Of a stretch of 64,000 nucleotides of DNA, positions 36,085 to 48,271 are shown in pieces. Every line of letters begins with the position of its first letter. Position 1 is the stretch's first letter. The translations under genes were made by a program, and so were the position numbers. Source of the stretch: Humulus lupulus (lineage: Eukaryota; Streptophyta; Magnoliopsida; Rosales; Cannabaceae); assembly GCF_963169125.1 (NCBI RefSeq), contig NC_084798.1, positions 173,877,980 to 173,941,979 on the forward strand, written 5' to 3'. The notes under the pieces were generated by a model. The model was not told the origin of the DNA and did no database searches. It saw nothing but the letters and a program-made list of their open reading frames with translations.

Positions 36085-36147
36085 GTGCCGCGGCACCCAG
36101 CAGTCAGGGACTCAACGCCGCGGCACACAAAAATCGTGCCGCGGCAC
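36085..36147 (-). repeat. CpG palindrome cluster in D
   Basis: A 12-base palindrome GTGCCGCGGCAC at 36085-36096 and 36136-36147, and a near copy at 36115-36126. Confidence 0.88.
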
Positions 36148-37226
36148 GCCTTCGCAGCCCAGAATTCTGGGTTTTTCCTTCGCGTTTTCTCGAGCTTCAA
36201 CCTCTCCAAATCACCCCAAACCAATACCTAAACCCCAAAACTCAAATCCAAACTTCATATGAACAATCTATCAACCTATAGACACTAGAATCAAGATCAA
36301 AACATCAACACACCCAAGATCCACACCTTTGATCTCTAATTCAGCAACTCAAACCAAAACCCATGAAAATCTTAACTCAAGCATTAAATTCCTCAAATCA
36401 ACACAGAAAACAAACTTAAACATGCATAAGATCCTTACCTCAAGAGTAGAATCCACCCTAAAAGTTTCCTTGATCTCCTCCCAAGCTCCCACTTCAGCCC
36501 CTTCTACACCTCTTCTTCTTTCTTCTTCTTGCCCTAGCCTTTCTCTCCTCTTCTTTTCCTTCTCTTCTAATTTTATCAAAGCCTCAAGTGACCCAATGCC
36601 CAAACCGTGCACCCCATATACCCAGCTGAAACTTGTCTATTTGCCTTGCCAAAAGACCAATTTACCCCTTCCTAATAATCCCTCCTAACTAACCTTCAAG
36701 GGCACTTAAGTCTTTACACTTCTATTTCAATTCTATCACTTTTTATCTTAAAACTTGTTACCCAAAGCAGTTACTAACGGTTACCCAGGTTACCCAATAA
36801 CCAATAACTAACCACTCATCCTCAACTCAACTTATAAGATTCCCGAAGTACCCCTAGGCTCCTCCCGAGCCAGGTACAACATCCCGTTGTGACTTTTAGA
36901 CTAATTGGCTCACTAGGACCGTCTCGATGCGTGCATCTTGATAAAACACCGCACTCACATGGCACAATTCACATAATACAATTATCACAGTTATGCCCTA
37001 ACATGGCCAGATCACAATCATGCTCATTCTAAGACAATCAGGTCTACATGCATACTAATTCACATAGTCATGCATCTCAAATAATCAAATAGTCATATAA
37101 CGTGCAATAAGTCGTAATCATGCATTAAGCTCATTAAAGACACACACACAAAATCCCATTATGCCCTCCAGGCATACCACTCCAGGCCCTTAAGCCTTAA
37201 CACTGAATTTGGGTTGTTACAGATGA

Positions 37227-38298
37227 AATAATCAAAACTTATGGCTTTGAACAAAATATAGATGAGCCCTGTTTTTACTAACTGAAGGCAAATCAAATAG
37301 TGGTATTCCTGGTTCTTTATGTAGATGATATCTTACTCATTGGAAACAATGATAAGAAATTATCAGATGTGAAGAATCAGTTGACCACTCAATTCCAGAT
37401 GAAGGATTTGGGTGAAGCAAGTTATGTTCTAGGTATCTAGATCATCAGGGATAGAAAGAATAGACTCTTAGGTCTATCTCAAGCAGCTTACATTGATAAA
37501 GTGCTTGAATGTTTCTCAATGACAAATTCCAAGAAAGGGCGTCTACCGTCCCGCCATGGAATTCATCTTTCAAAGAAGCATTCACCCCAAACTCCTGAAG
37601 AGGAAGATGCAATGAGAAAAGTTCATTACGCATCTGCAGTTGGAAGTCCAATGTATGCTATGTTGTGTACTAGACCAGATATCTGCTATGCAGTGGGAGT
37701 AGTGAGCAGGTATCAGTCAAACCCAAAACCGGAACATTGGATAGCAGTTAAGCATATCCTGAAGTATTTAAGGCGGACATGGGATTATATGTTAGTCTAC
37801 AAGGGTTGTGTTCTGAACCCTGTAGGCTACACCGATTCAGATTTTCAGACTGATGTCGATGACAAGAAGTCTACTTCTGGAATGGTGTTTACTCTTGGGG
37901 GTGGAGCTGTGATTTGGAGAAGCGTAAAGCAGTTTGCAATCTCAGATTCCACCATGGAGGCTGTGTACATAGCCGCGTCAGAAGCAGCTAAGGAAATAGT
38001 CTAGTTAAAGAAGTTCTATTCGGATCTTGGTGTTATTCCAGAAATGGATAAACCGCTTGTGTTGTTTTGTGACAATACATGAGTGATAGCCAACTCGAAA
38101 GAACCTCGAAGTCACAAGAGGAGTAAGCATATAGAAAGGAAGTATCACATTATTTGAGAATATGTGGCCAAGGGATATGTGAAGGTTATGAAGATTGCAA
38201 CTGAAGACAATCTTGCGGATCCGTTTACAAAGACACTACCAGAAGCTACATTCGATAAGCATATCAAGAAAATTGGATTAGTAGAATTAAGGCATTAG
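37227..38298 (+). pseudogene. pol: Reverse transcriptase C-terminus and RNase H of B
   Basis: Resumes after D with EIIKTYGFEQNIDEPC, the catalytic YVDDILLIG (37318 on) and TRPDICYAVG. RNase H follows with YTDSDF and DSTMEA. Stops include a TAG at about 37438-37440 (GIQII expected), TAG at 38002-38004 (Trp expected), and TGA codons near 38080 and 38155. It ends ADPFTKTLPE...VELRH at 38298, 24 bp before the 3' LTR. Confidence 0.92.
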
Positions 38299-38307
38299 TT
38301 TCAATTA

Positions 38308-38322
38308 GTGAAAGTAGGAGTT
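38308..38322 (+). other. Polypurine tract of B
   Basis: GTGAAAGTAGGAGTT immediately before the 3' LTR. Confidence 0.75.
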
Positions 38323-40190
38323 TGTTGGGGTTTTATGCCCTAATTAAAACCCAAATTCTTTGTAATCTCATTTTATTATCAATAAAAGAATAAGAAATCA
38401 TTTTTTGACTTGATCAATCACTTTGCTCACATGTTTTATTTTCATGATTATTTGTTTAATATAAACTTCTATTAAATCCCGAGCATATAGCTAATCATAT
38501 TTATAGTGACATAATCACAGTGGAATATAAATATGATTATATGTTCAAAATAAGTTAGTCCTAAGATTAGTCAGTGCACAGGATTTACACTGACTTGCCA
38601 ATCTATGATATGATCTACTTACACATTACAGTGTTATGTTCTTTACAGAACATTAGCAAAGTAGATAAGATCGGATGTATTTGTTACATCAGACAGGACT
38701 AATATTGACTGTTGATAAGATAAGTAAACATACCATTATTATCTATTCTAGTCATATCATATAGTTGACCATAGGTCAATTAAATCTCAATTAAGAGTGG
38801 TTAGTATTCTAACTGGTTGTATTATTTGAGTTCTTTAACTTGTTCGTTACCAGCGTACCCTACGGACTAAGCCAATACTTACATCTTGGGAACTCGGTAG
38901 TATAATTGAGTGGGAGTGTTAATCATAGATATGAACATCTATAGCTTCTGATGAAGAAGTGAAACGATGTTTTCCTTTTAGTTTGGTTCAAGGTATTAAA
39001 TGATATAGATTTCATTTTAGTAATTAAATTAGTTTACTAGAATATCATTTGCAATAAACTAAGTGTTTTAAGGATAAAATACAATGAGGGGTAAAACAGT
39101 ATTTTATTCCTATCTCATTGTAGACCTTCTATAGAGGATTGAGTGACAATTGTGGTTGTAACAATGGATAATTAATAGCGTATCTATATTTGTTATAGAG
39201 CGTTTGATGAATTCAAAAGTGCAATTCTGAGTCTATAGTGGAGTCACGAGGAATTAATAAGTTAGTAAATTTATTTGTTAGATTTATGATAACTTATTGG
39301 AGCTTGATTTCATAGGCCCATGGTCCCCATTGTACCTTGGATATAATCATCTAGATAGTCTCAATTAAATTATTTAATTATCAATTAGAATTATCAAAGT
39401 TGACCATGTCAATTTTGGATAGTTTCACAGAGTTATGTAATTTGGAGAAGAAAAGAGAAATTAGGGCTGATTTATTAATTAAGATAAATTGGTATCTAAA
39501 TTAATAAATAAGTTTAAATCAAGGTTCAAATTATAAATAATTAATTTGATAAAGGATTTAAATTATTATTTAATTAATTAAATCAATAGAAAATAATACA
39601 AGCTTTGATTTTAAGTCCAATGAGCTTATAATCAAATGGGAAATTTCACGGGCCTAAAGCCCATGATAATTTCGACCTAGGGCTTCAAATTGGCTATTAT
39701 TTTATTGATTTTTTAATTAAATTAAATGGCCTAATTGAGTCTATAAAATGAGTGCTTAGAGAGAAGTCAAAACATAAGTTCTGACAAGTTCATAAGTTCA
39801 GAAGTCAGATTTTCTAATAGTTTTAGATTCTCTCTAAACACAAGTCATTTTCTATGCCTCTTAGTTATTTTCTCTTCTTCTCTCTGCATCTATCTCATGT
39901 GTTGAGAATTTCTCACACTAGTCTAGGTGATTCTAAGGATACATTGAAAGACTGTGAAGAAATTAGAAGAACGGTTTAGTTTCTTGATAATACTCTGCGA
40001 CAGAAAGGATACAAGAGTTAGAGAAAATGAAGGAATGACTCTTTCATTCCGCTGCGTATACTGTAAGTATTCTTATTTTTGTTTCTCTTTGAATTCAATT
40101 TTAGAAATATGTTCTAGGTTATCTCATATTAATTTGTTTAATATTAGATCTACATGAAAATAAATAAAGATCCTGTATAATTTCCCAACA
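38323..40190 (+). repeat. 3' LTR of B
   Basis: 1868 bp, TG...CA ends intact, preceded by a purine-rich tract and followed by the AGTTT duplication. Confidence 0.95.
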
Positions 40191-40195
40191 AGTTT

Positions 40196-40324
40196 TTCTT
40201 CAGCATCAGTCCAATCAAGTTCAGATTTTACCTTAGTTATGTGATTGCTTTCTGCTAGAGTAGTCCAACCACTCAAAACTGCTCTCCAAGCCTTTTCATC
40301 TTGTGATTTGATGAAGGCTCTCAT
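40196..40324 (-). pseudogene. gag: gag of A, 5' fragment beyond B
   Basis: Minus-strand MRAFIKSQDEKAW and WTDAEEKL join, across B, to the gag sequence starting at 18789. Related gag proteins have roughly 20 more residues before MRAF; here the 5' LTR ends directly at this ATG, so the start of gag, the leader and the primer binding site are missing. Confidence 0.75.
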
Positions 40325-41453
40325 TGAAATTTCATTTTTAGTAATTGCCAAATTAATTAAAGCAGGTGAATTGGTTAAGGTGTGGAATGGTAATTAAATG
40401 TTGAAACAAATTTTAGATCTGTCGGGTTAGAATAAGAACTTATCATGACAGAAATTGAACACAATAAAAAGACAGTGCAAAAAACAATAAAGAACACAAT
40501 GAATTTTTACAAGGTTCAAAAATCCTTTCAGATAACCTACTTCTTGGGGCCACGCCCAAATAATAAAACCAATTAATAAATAATCACAAGTACAAAAATA
40601 AAGACTTGAACAAAACAAGACTTCTTCTTGAGATTTGCCGCAAATTTGTTGTACTTCTCTTCACTAATCTGATTTTGATTGAAATGCCTAACTAATTGAA
40701 CTCCCTTCAATGGCTAGCGAGTGCTTGCATCCTCCTGATGCAAGTCTTGTAAAAATCTTCTCCTAAAGACTATAAGAATTGTTTTCAAATTAAAACATGC
40801 ATTCACTCATGAATGTGGTATAGACTCACCACAAAACTAAACACTCATTTTACTATAAGAACACGTGAATACAATGATCTTGAATACATACTATGAACCC
40901 TCACAAATATTACAATTCACTCACAAAACTATGCACCAAAGAGTTCACTTTTTCTCAAGGCCCAAGAAGCCTATTTATAGAGACCATTTCGTGCTCAGAA
41001 AAGCTGAGAAAGAATCTCTAATAAAAGCCATAATATTTAAAGATATTATTGATTAATGAAGATTTGCCAATTTAGTTGGCTCTGATCCGACAGACACAGA
41101 TTTTGCGGGGTCAGCTAATACCTGTGTCAGATCAAATTTTTCAAGATAGAAATAACAATTAATTTCTCAAAGATTGTATTTCATGTAGTTGATTATCTTG
41201 GAAAGCACGAAAATCGATAGAAAATATTTCCATAAATGAATTCGAATAAGCACATAATATTTTCTTTATAAACCACGATACCAATTCCTTTTATAAGCAT
41301 ATTGTGAGAATATCAAACTAAATAAGGAATTATTTGCAAACTTTACCAATTAATCCAAGGTATTAATTCCAAAAATCACAATAAAAAGGAATTTAAAATA
41401 ATCTTTTAAATATAAAGACATCTCTATAAAATTTACCAATTTTAGGATTTACA
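40325..41453 (-). repeat. 5' LTR of A
   Basis: 1129 bp, ending ATTTACA. It is paired with 9862-10988 by similarity and by the shared flanking AAAAC. On its inner side the primer binding site is absent: the LTR runs directly into gag codons. Confidence 0.87.
40972..40979 (-). promoter_or_regulatory. TATA box in 5' LTR of A
   Basis: TATAAATA on the minus strand, conserved with the 3' LTR copy; it would drive the genomic transcript. Confidence 0.6.
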
Positions 41454-41646
41454 AAAACAAACCTTTGAAAAATATGTAATATGAGAAATATATATAATTA
41501 ATCTTTGGAAAAGAATTCTGTTTATTTCATATTTTTGGTTGCTTTTATTAAATAGAGATTAACATGGAATATGAGTTTTCAACAAGATATAGGATGTTGT
41601 TCATATTTTTCACTAGCTCCAGTGAAAATAATAGTTTGAGCAGGGC

Positions 41647-42060
41647 ACTACAAAAAAATCACCATATAGCGACAATCTCTACTGCGATGACATCAAACTA
41701 AGAAAACTATAAATATATATTTTTTATTTTTATTAAAGACAAATATAGACAACATGTCTTTGCAATAGAGGTTGTCACAATAGGTTCAAAATATTTTAAC
41801 CTATAGAGATGACATGTCATCACTATAGGTCTCTAAATTTTTTTGAGGGAATATATAGCGTCAACATTGTTTATTATATTATTTATGTTTTTTTTTCAAT
41901 ATGGAGCTCCAAAAAAAATGTGGGAAACTTTCTGCCAAAAATTTAGCATTGAAAATTAAATTTGGGAAATTATTTATAAATTTCGTCGTTATAGGCCATT
42001 TTTATTGACGAAAAATGTGTTTCATCTATTGTAACAACGTTTCTTGCCCTATAGCAACGA
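41647..42060 (+). mobile_element. CACTA-like transposon terminus
   Basis: CACTACAAAAAAATCACC matches the CACTA(C/G)AAnAAA terminal inverted repeats of plant CACTA DNA transposons. The next 400 bp carry repeated subterminal motifs in both directions (TATAGCGACAA, GATGACATGTCATCACTATAGG, CGTCGTTATAGG, CTATAGCAACGATGG), as expected for transposase binding regions. No matching TAGTG end or transposase was found in the window. Confidence 0.5.
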
Positions 42061-43100
42061 TGGGTTGCACGATATAACACAGCTGAGTCATCTTCTTCCT
42101 TCATTTCGAGAGAGTCTTTCTTCTCCATTTTCTGTGCCTATCCTCTCGCCACTGCCACTCTTTCCTTTTCATAGGTGGTCGTCTCCTCAGAGTTCCTCTA
42201 TAATGGTAGGGTTTTCCAGGTTTTTATTTATATATATATAAATTGGTTTTTATTTTTTTTTTCATTTCAGATTTATGTATAAAGCTTGTTCACCACTCCT
42301 TGTTTGTTTGGTCCTCTCTACTTCATGATCTACAAAGATAACTTTTGTCATCGCAATAGGGGTCTTTTCTTGAAGTGAGATGAAAGTAGTAACCAAGATG
42401 CACCTACTAGATATATTTTATTAGAAGCGTCTATTTTAGGTAAAATTGGGTCAGATCTACAAACATATTCAAGACAGGATTTGCCAATGATAGTGTTGTT
42501 CCACAATTTTGAAGTTTCATGAGAAATTCACGTGGAGTATGTGATACGACCAAGTGGTCCAATCTAAGAGAAATACTCCCTACATGAACTCTCAAGTTAA
42601 CCATTAGAAGATCACTAGTAGGTGTTCATGATCAAGAGTCCTCTTGAGGTGTGCCCGCTCAAATGGATAGTTAAAGTGCCCGAGCAGGATCGAGTTAGAG
42701 GCTACTCAAATAGGCATTTTGAACTCCACTGGATCAAAGAGATTTGGATTTAAAATCTCAAAGCATTATAATAAGCAACTTTTTAGATAATTTCCTTATT
42801 TTATTTAATTACTTTTTCTCAAATTTGAATATATTTATTTACATTATTTATGTAACAAACCAATTCGCTATCATTTGTGTGTGGGAAAACATATGTATTG
42901 GCTTTCTTATAAATAAGAGAGTTTCAATATACAATGTATGCCACTATGTACATACGAAAAAATTGTCAATTTGTCAATTCAACAAGAACTTGAAGAAATC
43001 TTTGTGAGTGAATCTATCTTATTCTTTGAGTTTCAATGATCAGTAAATAAAGCAGACTCATGGACATATACTTTATAACAAATGAACCATGTAAAAATGT
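42061..43100. other. Unassigned stretch after the CACTA-like end
   Basis: The first 200 bp (42070-42270) are CT-rich and look like a gene 5' end with an intron (ATGGTAGGGTTTTCCAG, then a T-rich run to TTTCAG). The rest is AT-rich with no recognised protein, and may be the decayed LTR or leader of the gypsy remnant that follows. Confidence 0.35.
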
Positions 43101-43229
43101 ATGTGTGATCTTTCATCCATTGTTGGTTTTATCATTTTTTTATTGTTGATGAAATCTTGCATAAACATTTTGCTGCTATCATTAAGAAATATGACTTGGT
43201 CTATTCCAACCACTCTTCACTTCAAAAGG

Positions 43230-45790
43230 GTGCAAACCCGCAACAAATCAAATCATTTGGAAGACATCATTGGCCTGCCTCCTACTAACCCAAACAATGA
43301 AGAAATATCTCAGCTTGACAAATGGTCAATGGGTCAAGGGGACAACATTGGAAATGTGACATTACCTTATACTAAAACCACTCATGATAATCTACCTCTA
43401 TCAAAGGACGTCAGTGAACAAGGCAATACTACGTCCCCCATTCCACCTCCATAAAATAAAGTGGAGAATCTAACACAATCAACATTATGGAGGAATAAAT
43501 GAATGTGTTGAGGGTTGTGGTCATGACCTAAGGGATCCAGACTGATCTAAAATCTCCTACTGGTCTTCAACCCACTAGAAGACAAATGAGATGGCCACCA
43601 ATGATTTGGGCCCAAGTCCCTCCTTAAAACCCGCAGGTACCAAATGCTCAAAATAATGCTACTCGCGAGGACCTCCCTTTGGTGCTTCCTACTCGAGGTC
43701 AGCTATTAGAGCATAGGGATTCTTAGCTTCCACGAGGTTCCCGTGGTTGAATTGCTCATAGTTAGCAAGAAAAATACCAGGCTCAAGGGAAAAATCACTA
43801 AATCATGTTCCCATAAGGATATGCCACTCCTAGAGGCTAAATTTCCTCACTGTTTATGAGGACTAAGTGAAATAGTAGGGATATGTTGGGACAATTGTAA
43901 ACAAAACATCTCTCAACAACCATGCAAATATGTATAGCCAGAGTCAGCAACCTAACCTTTGTGAGTAGCTCAATGCTTAAAGAGGCAGTGCTGGTTTTGA
44001 CATTGTTCTTTATGTTGGTAAGTTGCTCAAGATGTAATTAGTGGTTGTTGCAAATTCATTACATGCCAAACTAGAAGCAATTGATCAGATGATCAATTAG
44101 TTGTTGGTTAAAAAGCACGAACCTGGCTTAAATTTGGATGAAGTTGAGGTCGATCCCTTCATTGAACACTTATCAAATGTTCCATACTTATATGGATTTA
44201 AGATTACAACTGTAAACTTGAACGATGACGCTCAAGGCATACTAGAGAACCTTCATACATTCAACATCCAACTGAACCTGCACATGGTCTTTAAGGATAC
44301 AACCTGCTCTTGCTTTCAAGCAACCCTGAATAGAGTAGTGAGGCAATGGTTTTCAAAATATTAGGTCAATTCTATCACATCATTGTCACAGTTATCATCC
44401 AATTTCAAAAGTAGTTCTTAGCTTATCAACCCGAGCAGTTGAGGGAAACAATCTGGCCAACCTTAAGAATGGAAAATTTAGTCCCTAAAACAGTTTGTAA
44501 AGAGGTTTAATGAGAAGGCTGCTTAAGCCAAGAGAGTGGATGATGGGGGGAAGATTATTTGCCTTCAATCTAGTCTACGACTAAAGATTGCATTTTCAAT
44601 AATCTTCTTGGAGAGTCATGTTATACAAAGGAGGATTTCTCACAGTTAGGCTAAAAGGACATGGAGATTGAAAAAGCTCAAAAAAGACTTCATCACGCCA
44701 AAGGTTTGAACAATAACCAGGTTTACTCGAGTAACCCTAACAATAACCCTGCTACAACCAACAACAATAACAATAGTGACAACAATAAATGAGGTAGCAA
44801 TAACAACGACTAAGGTCAGACTAACCAATAAATTGGAAAGTAGACTAATGACTAGTACGTACCCTGGTATAAAATCTATAGTAACTTAGTTGAGCTATGG
44901 GAGAATATTTTTTTTCCCAATGAGAACAAGATTCATTTAGACAACTACCACCCATCAAGAAAGAAAGAGTTAAGTGTGATAAGATCAAGATTTATTGTTT
45001 CCACAACAATGTTGGTTACGATTTTAACGAGTATCAACAATTAAAAGAAGAGATTGAAAATCTGATTAGGCTAGGGAATTTAGGACAATACACACAAGCA
45101 TCCCAAAATTGAATACAAGGGGAGGTGCAACAGTAAACACAATCTTTTGCATGAGAATATATTGTCTTTAATGTTGATGGGGAGATCAAAATGATAGCAT
45201 AAGTCTTACTTCTAGCTAGAATGAGTAGTGAAGCTCAAAATAGATATGCTCAAGAGTCAAGGCATTCTTGAGACTCAGTCTTCTCCCTCAAGTAAAGTCT
45301 TAAAAAAATCTTCCCCAAGTTAAGGCCCAAGCAATAACTTGAGCGGAGGAAGCTCTCCAGTGAGTGCATTTTCCTCTAACATTCCTTTGGTTTTCATTAT
45401 GTAGATCACCAACACAAAAGTGCATAGGGTACTCGTGGACAATGAGAGGTTGATCAATCTTCTTTATTAAGCAATCCTAGAAAATATGGGCCTTACTGCT
45501 CAAAATTTATAGCCATATACAACCAATTTTTATGGTTTCATGGGAGAGGACCTAATCCCTATGGGCTTGATAAAGTTGATGTTGCCGATAAGAGAATCTC
45601 TGAGACACGCCATTATGTTGAGCAACTTTGTGGTGGTTGATTTCCCATCAGCATATAACATGATCCTTGAAAGACCAACATTGGTTGAGTTAGGTGTTAT
45701 TACTATTGGGGGAGAATGAACTTACACCACCTATCTAGATATATTCAGGATGAAACTTACTATGTAGAGATCTAAACAATTCAGAAAGAA
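43230..45790 (+). pseudogene. Decayed Tat/Ogre-like gypsy gag-protease
   Basis: Plus strand, many stops and frame changes. Recognisable pieces are VQTRNKSNHLEDIIGLPP (43230 on), a gag domain at 44101-44364 (DPFIEHL, TLNRVVRQWFSKY) and an Asn-rich spacer (44700-44800). A protease-like stretch at 45400-45700 has VLVDNERLINLL where an aspartic protease active site is expected, then MGLTAQNL, LYGF-like FYGFMGEDLIPMG and FVVVDFPSAYNMILERPTL. The last block is characteristic of the protease to RT junction of Tat/Ogre/Athila-type elements. RT itself is not seen; it may lie beyond H. Confidence 0.65.
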
Positions 45791-47930
45791 AATAAGTGCA
45801 AACTATAAATCGAAATCTAATCTATGATGAGAAGAATAACATCACTTATAACTACAAGGTTGTGGGAGAAACACCATAAATACACGAGGAGTAGCGGTGT
45901 CCGAATTCTCTATTTCCTAGCCCACCTGTAACGACCCAAAATTGTTAATGGTTAACTCACTAGAAAATGATAGTGTTTTCATAGTGGTCAACTCACTCTA
46001 AATGGCCAGCTTATCATAAAACGATTGTTAAACTTGTAAGGAAATACATGCATAATTATAATAAAAGTGTTAACATAGCAAAACCAAAGTTAAACATATA
46101 TGAGTCTGATATCTCAGTATTTTGAAAACAAAACATAGTCTTTAAAAAAAAATGAAAAATAGAGTACTTGGTTCAATGGTCTTCTTGACTTGCTTGAAAA
46201 TATAACACATACATAAAAAGACTTAAAAATATGGTGCAGAAGACTTCATGTAACCCCACTAAGCCAACAGGTCGGTTGGTAACAATCTGCATATGCAAAT
46301 GAGATTCCCTCCAACTCATCATCACCGAGTTCTTAAACCTTCACTTAACTTGTACACACAAAGTAACGAATGAGCTAAAATGCTTAGTAAGGAAGCAAAA
46401 CATACAGAAATATAGAGTAGGTCACAACATAAAATAATACCTAATGATCATAACAAACACCTTAATATCTAAACTTATCATAAATCTTATAAACATAATC
46501 ATAAGATTCGGTGGATTCGATACCTTATTCCAATACTCCGACCCCTATATCATAATGTAATTAAAAATCATAAAAGTAAAGCCACCGGAAATGAAACATA
46601 ACATATTAAATATAAGGAGGTGATCAACCTCAAGACCTCATAGTTAGGAGAATAACCACTTCTCATACTAAATGTGTAACGACCCAAAATTACTAATAAG
46701 GCTTAAGGGCCTTGATTAGTGTGTCGGGAGGGCATAATTGGTTTATGTGTGATTTAGATGATTTAATGCATGATTATGTGATAAGCATGCTTATATGATT
46801 ATATGGATATATGACATGCATGATTATGAGTATTAGTATGCATGTAGGCCCTATTTAGATTATAAGGGCGTATTTGTAATTTTGGCCCCATTGAGGGCAT
46901 AAATGTGATTATTTGTGATAAATTGTTAAGACCACATTATTATGTGGATGTATTTGCAACATATGACTCGAGGCGATCCTAGTGAGCGGTTTAGCGAAAT
47001 AGTCACGGTGGGGATTTATACCCGGCTTGGGGGAGCCTGGGAGTATTTTTGGGAATTTGGGAAATATAGTGGAGACTATTAGACATTGGGGAAAATAACT
47101 GGTGATTAATTAGATGATAGGATTTAAGTGGTAAATATTAGGAACACTTAAGGAATTAGCGGGAATTGGGAGAAAACGACCAAAATGCCCTTAGAGTGAT
47201 TAAAAGACTTGGATTTAATTGGGAGGGCAAAAGGGTCTTTTGATTATTAAGGGGGATAATGGATATATTCTGTTCAATTAGACTTTAGTGGAAGTTGTAT
47301 AATGGGGCTAGAAGCTGAAAAGGAAAGAAAAAGAAAGAAGGAAAACAAAGACTCTCAACTCACCATCTCTCTCCCACGCGATTTCTTCTTTCTCTCTTTC
47401 TTTCTTGTGGATTTTGGAGCTGTGAACTCAGAGGAGGTCTAGGCTAGGTCTTGGGACTTTGATCCTTGGAAGTGGCTAAGGAGCTTAACTGGAATTAGCT
47501 ACCAATTAAGGTAAGGTTTAAAGGTTTTGTCTGAATTTTTCTGGGTTTGTTGTGATTGATCTCTAAATTTGGATTTTGGATGGGAATTTAAGGACTCGAG
47601 CTTGGGGATTTGAGGACCTAAAGTCTGGAATGGAATTGAAGGCAACCTAGGGTCGAATTCTCTCAGCTGAGGTAACAATTTACGGTCTTGATCATTTGAG
47701 TTTTTTATGTTTCAGATGAAGTTCTTGAGCTTCAAGCTCAACTCTGGTTTTCTGTGTTTGATGATGCTATTGGCTAAGTTTTTAATGTTGTTAGGTGGTA
47801 TGGATGAGATATAGTGGGTTATAAGGTCAATTTTGAGTCTAGTTGAGGTTTGGAGTGGGTTTTTGGAGTTTTGGCTTGGGAAAGTTCGAAGGAAAAACCT
47901 TGAAAGTTTGCATGTGTGGTTGTAGCGTTG

Positions 47931-48025
47931 TAGCACTAGGATAGGAGCGCTACAGTGCTATGCTTCATTTTCTGGGGGGGCTAACTTTCTGGCTGTAGTG
48001 CCCTTCTTGTGGCGCTGTAGCTACC
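47931..48025 (+). repeat. Palindromic motif cluster in I
   Basis: Variants of a GTAGCGCTAC-type motif: TGTAGCGTTGTAGCAC, GAGCGCTACAGTGC, GCTGTAGTGCC and GGCGCTGTAGCTACC within 95 bp. Confidence 0.7.
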
Positions 48026-48089
48026 CTGGCTCCAGAACTTGGTGTTTGGGATTTCTTTTAGGGTTTTTGCTTGGGGGCTCGGGGGTCGA

Positions 48090-48112
48090 TTCCACCATCC
48101 CGTTTGGTGGAA
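48090..48112 (+). promoter_or_regulatory. Conserved LTR hairpin (I)
   Basis: TTCCACCA pairs perfectly with TGGTGGAA across a 7-base loop (TCCCGTT). Confidence 0.7.
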
Positions 48113-48271
48113 TTGGGCTTCCCGAGAGCTTGGGATTGGTTTTGAAGTTGGGTTATGGAATTGAATGTTAATGAGGGTTCTATTTTACAGTTATGACTAG
48201 GTGTACGCTAGGGCTTGGACGAGATCGTGCTCGAGGTTCATCTCAATTATCCGAAGCGCTCAGAATCAAAG

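Larger units (their letters stand above)
35021..37221 (-). mobile_element. D: gypsy solo LTR in RT of B
   Basis: 2201 bp from TGTAACGCCC to GGGTTGTTACA with a perfect duplication GATGA at 35016-35020 and 37222-37226. No internal genes: a solo LTR left by recombination between the two LTRs of a full element. Removing it restores B's RT frame (RFDD...EIIKTYGF). Orientation is minus, judged from the shared LTR landmarks. The sequence is clearly divergent from the LTRs of C and G1, so it is a separate subfamily. Confidence 0.93.
18795..40190 (+). mobile_element. B: Ty1/copia element inserted in A
   Basis: A plus-strand copia element with LTRs 18795-20660 and 38323-40190 and a perfect 5-bp duplication AGTTT (18790-18794 and 40191-40195). 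Removing B rejoins A's gag reading frame. It is itself broken by C (25131-34417) and D (35021-37221); net length about 9.9 kb. Gene order gag, protease, integrase, RT, RNase H is that of copia. The 1.87 kb LTRs and 2.3 kb leader are long; I do not assign a lineage. All genes contain stops. Confidence 0.95.
9862..41453 (-). mobile_element. A: SIRE-like Ty1/copia element, split by element B
   Basis: A minus-strand copia element with LTRs at 9862-10988 and 40325-41453 and a 5-bp duplication AAAAC at 9857-9861 and 41454-41458. Without nested B it is about 10.2 kb. Order on the minus strand is 5' LTR, gag (broken by B at 18794/40191), protease, integrase, RT, RNase H, an extra envelope-like ORF, polypurine tract, 3' LTR. 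The integrase-before-RT order is diagnostic of copia. The long gag with two zinc knuckles plus a 3' extra ORF fits the SIRE/Maximus lineage. It is the oldest member of this nest and carries many stops and frameshifts. Confidence 0.9.

Noticed and set aside
36329..36688. 119-codon ORF in D
   Set aside because: Low-complexity Ser/Leu-rich reading of a CT-rich LTR segment.
42044..42241. Possible host gene first exon
   Set aside because: A short CT-rich ORF without recognisable protein; kept only as a possible captured fragment.
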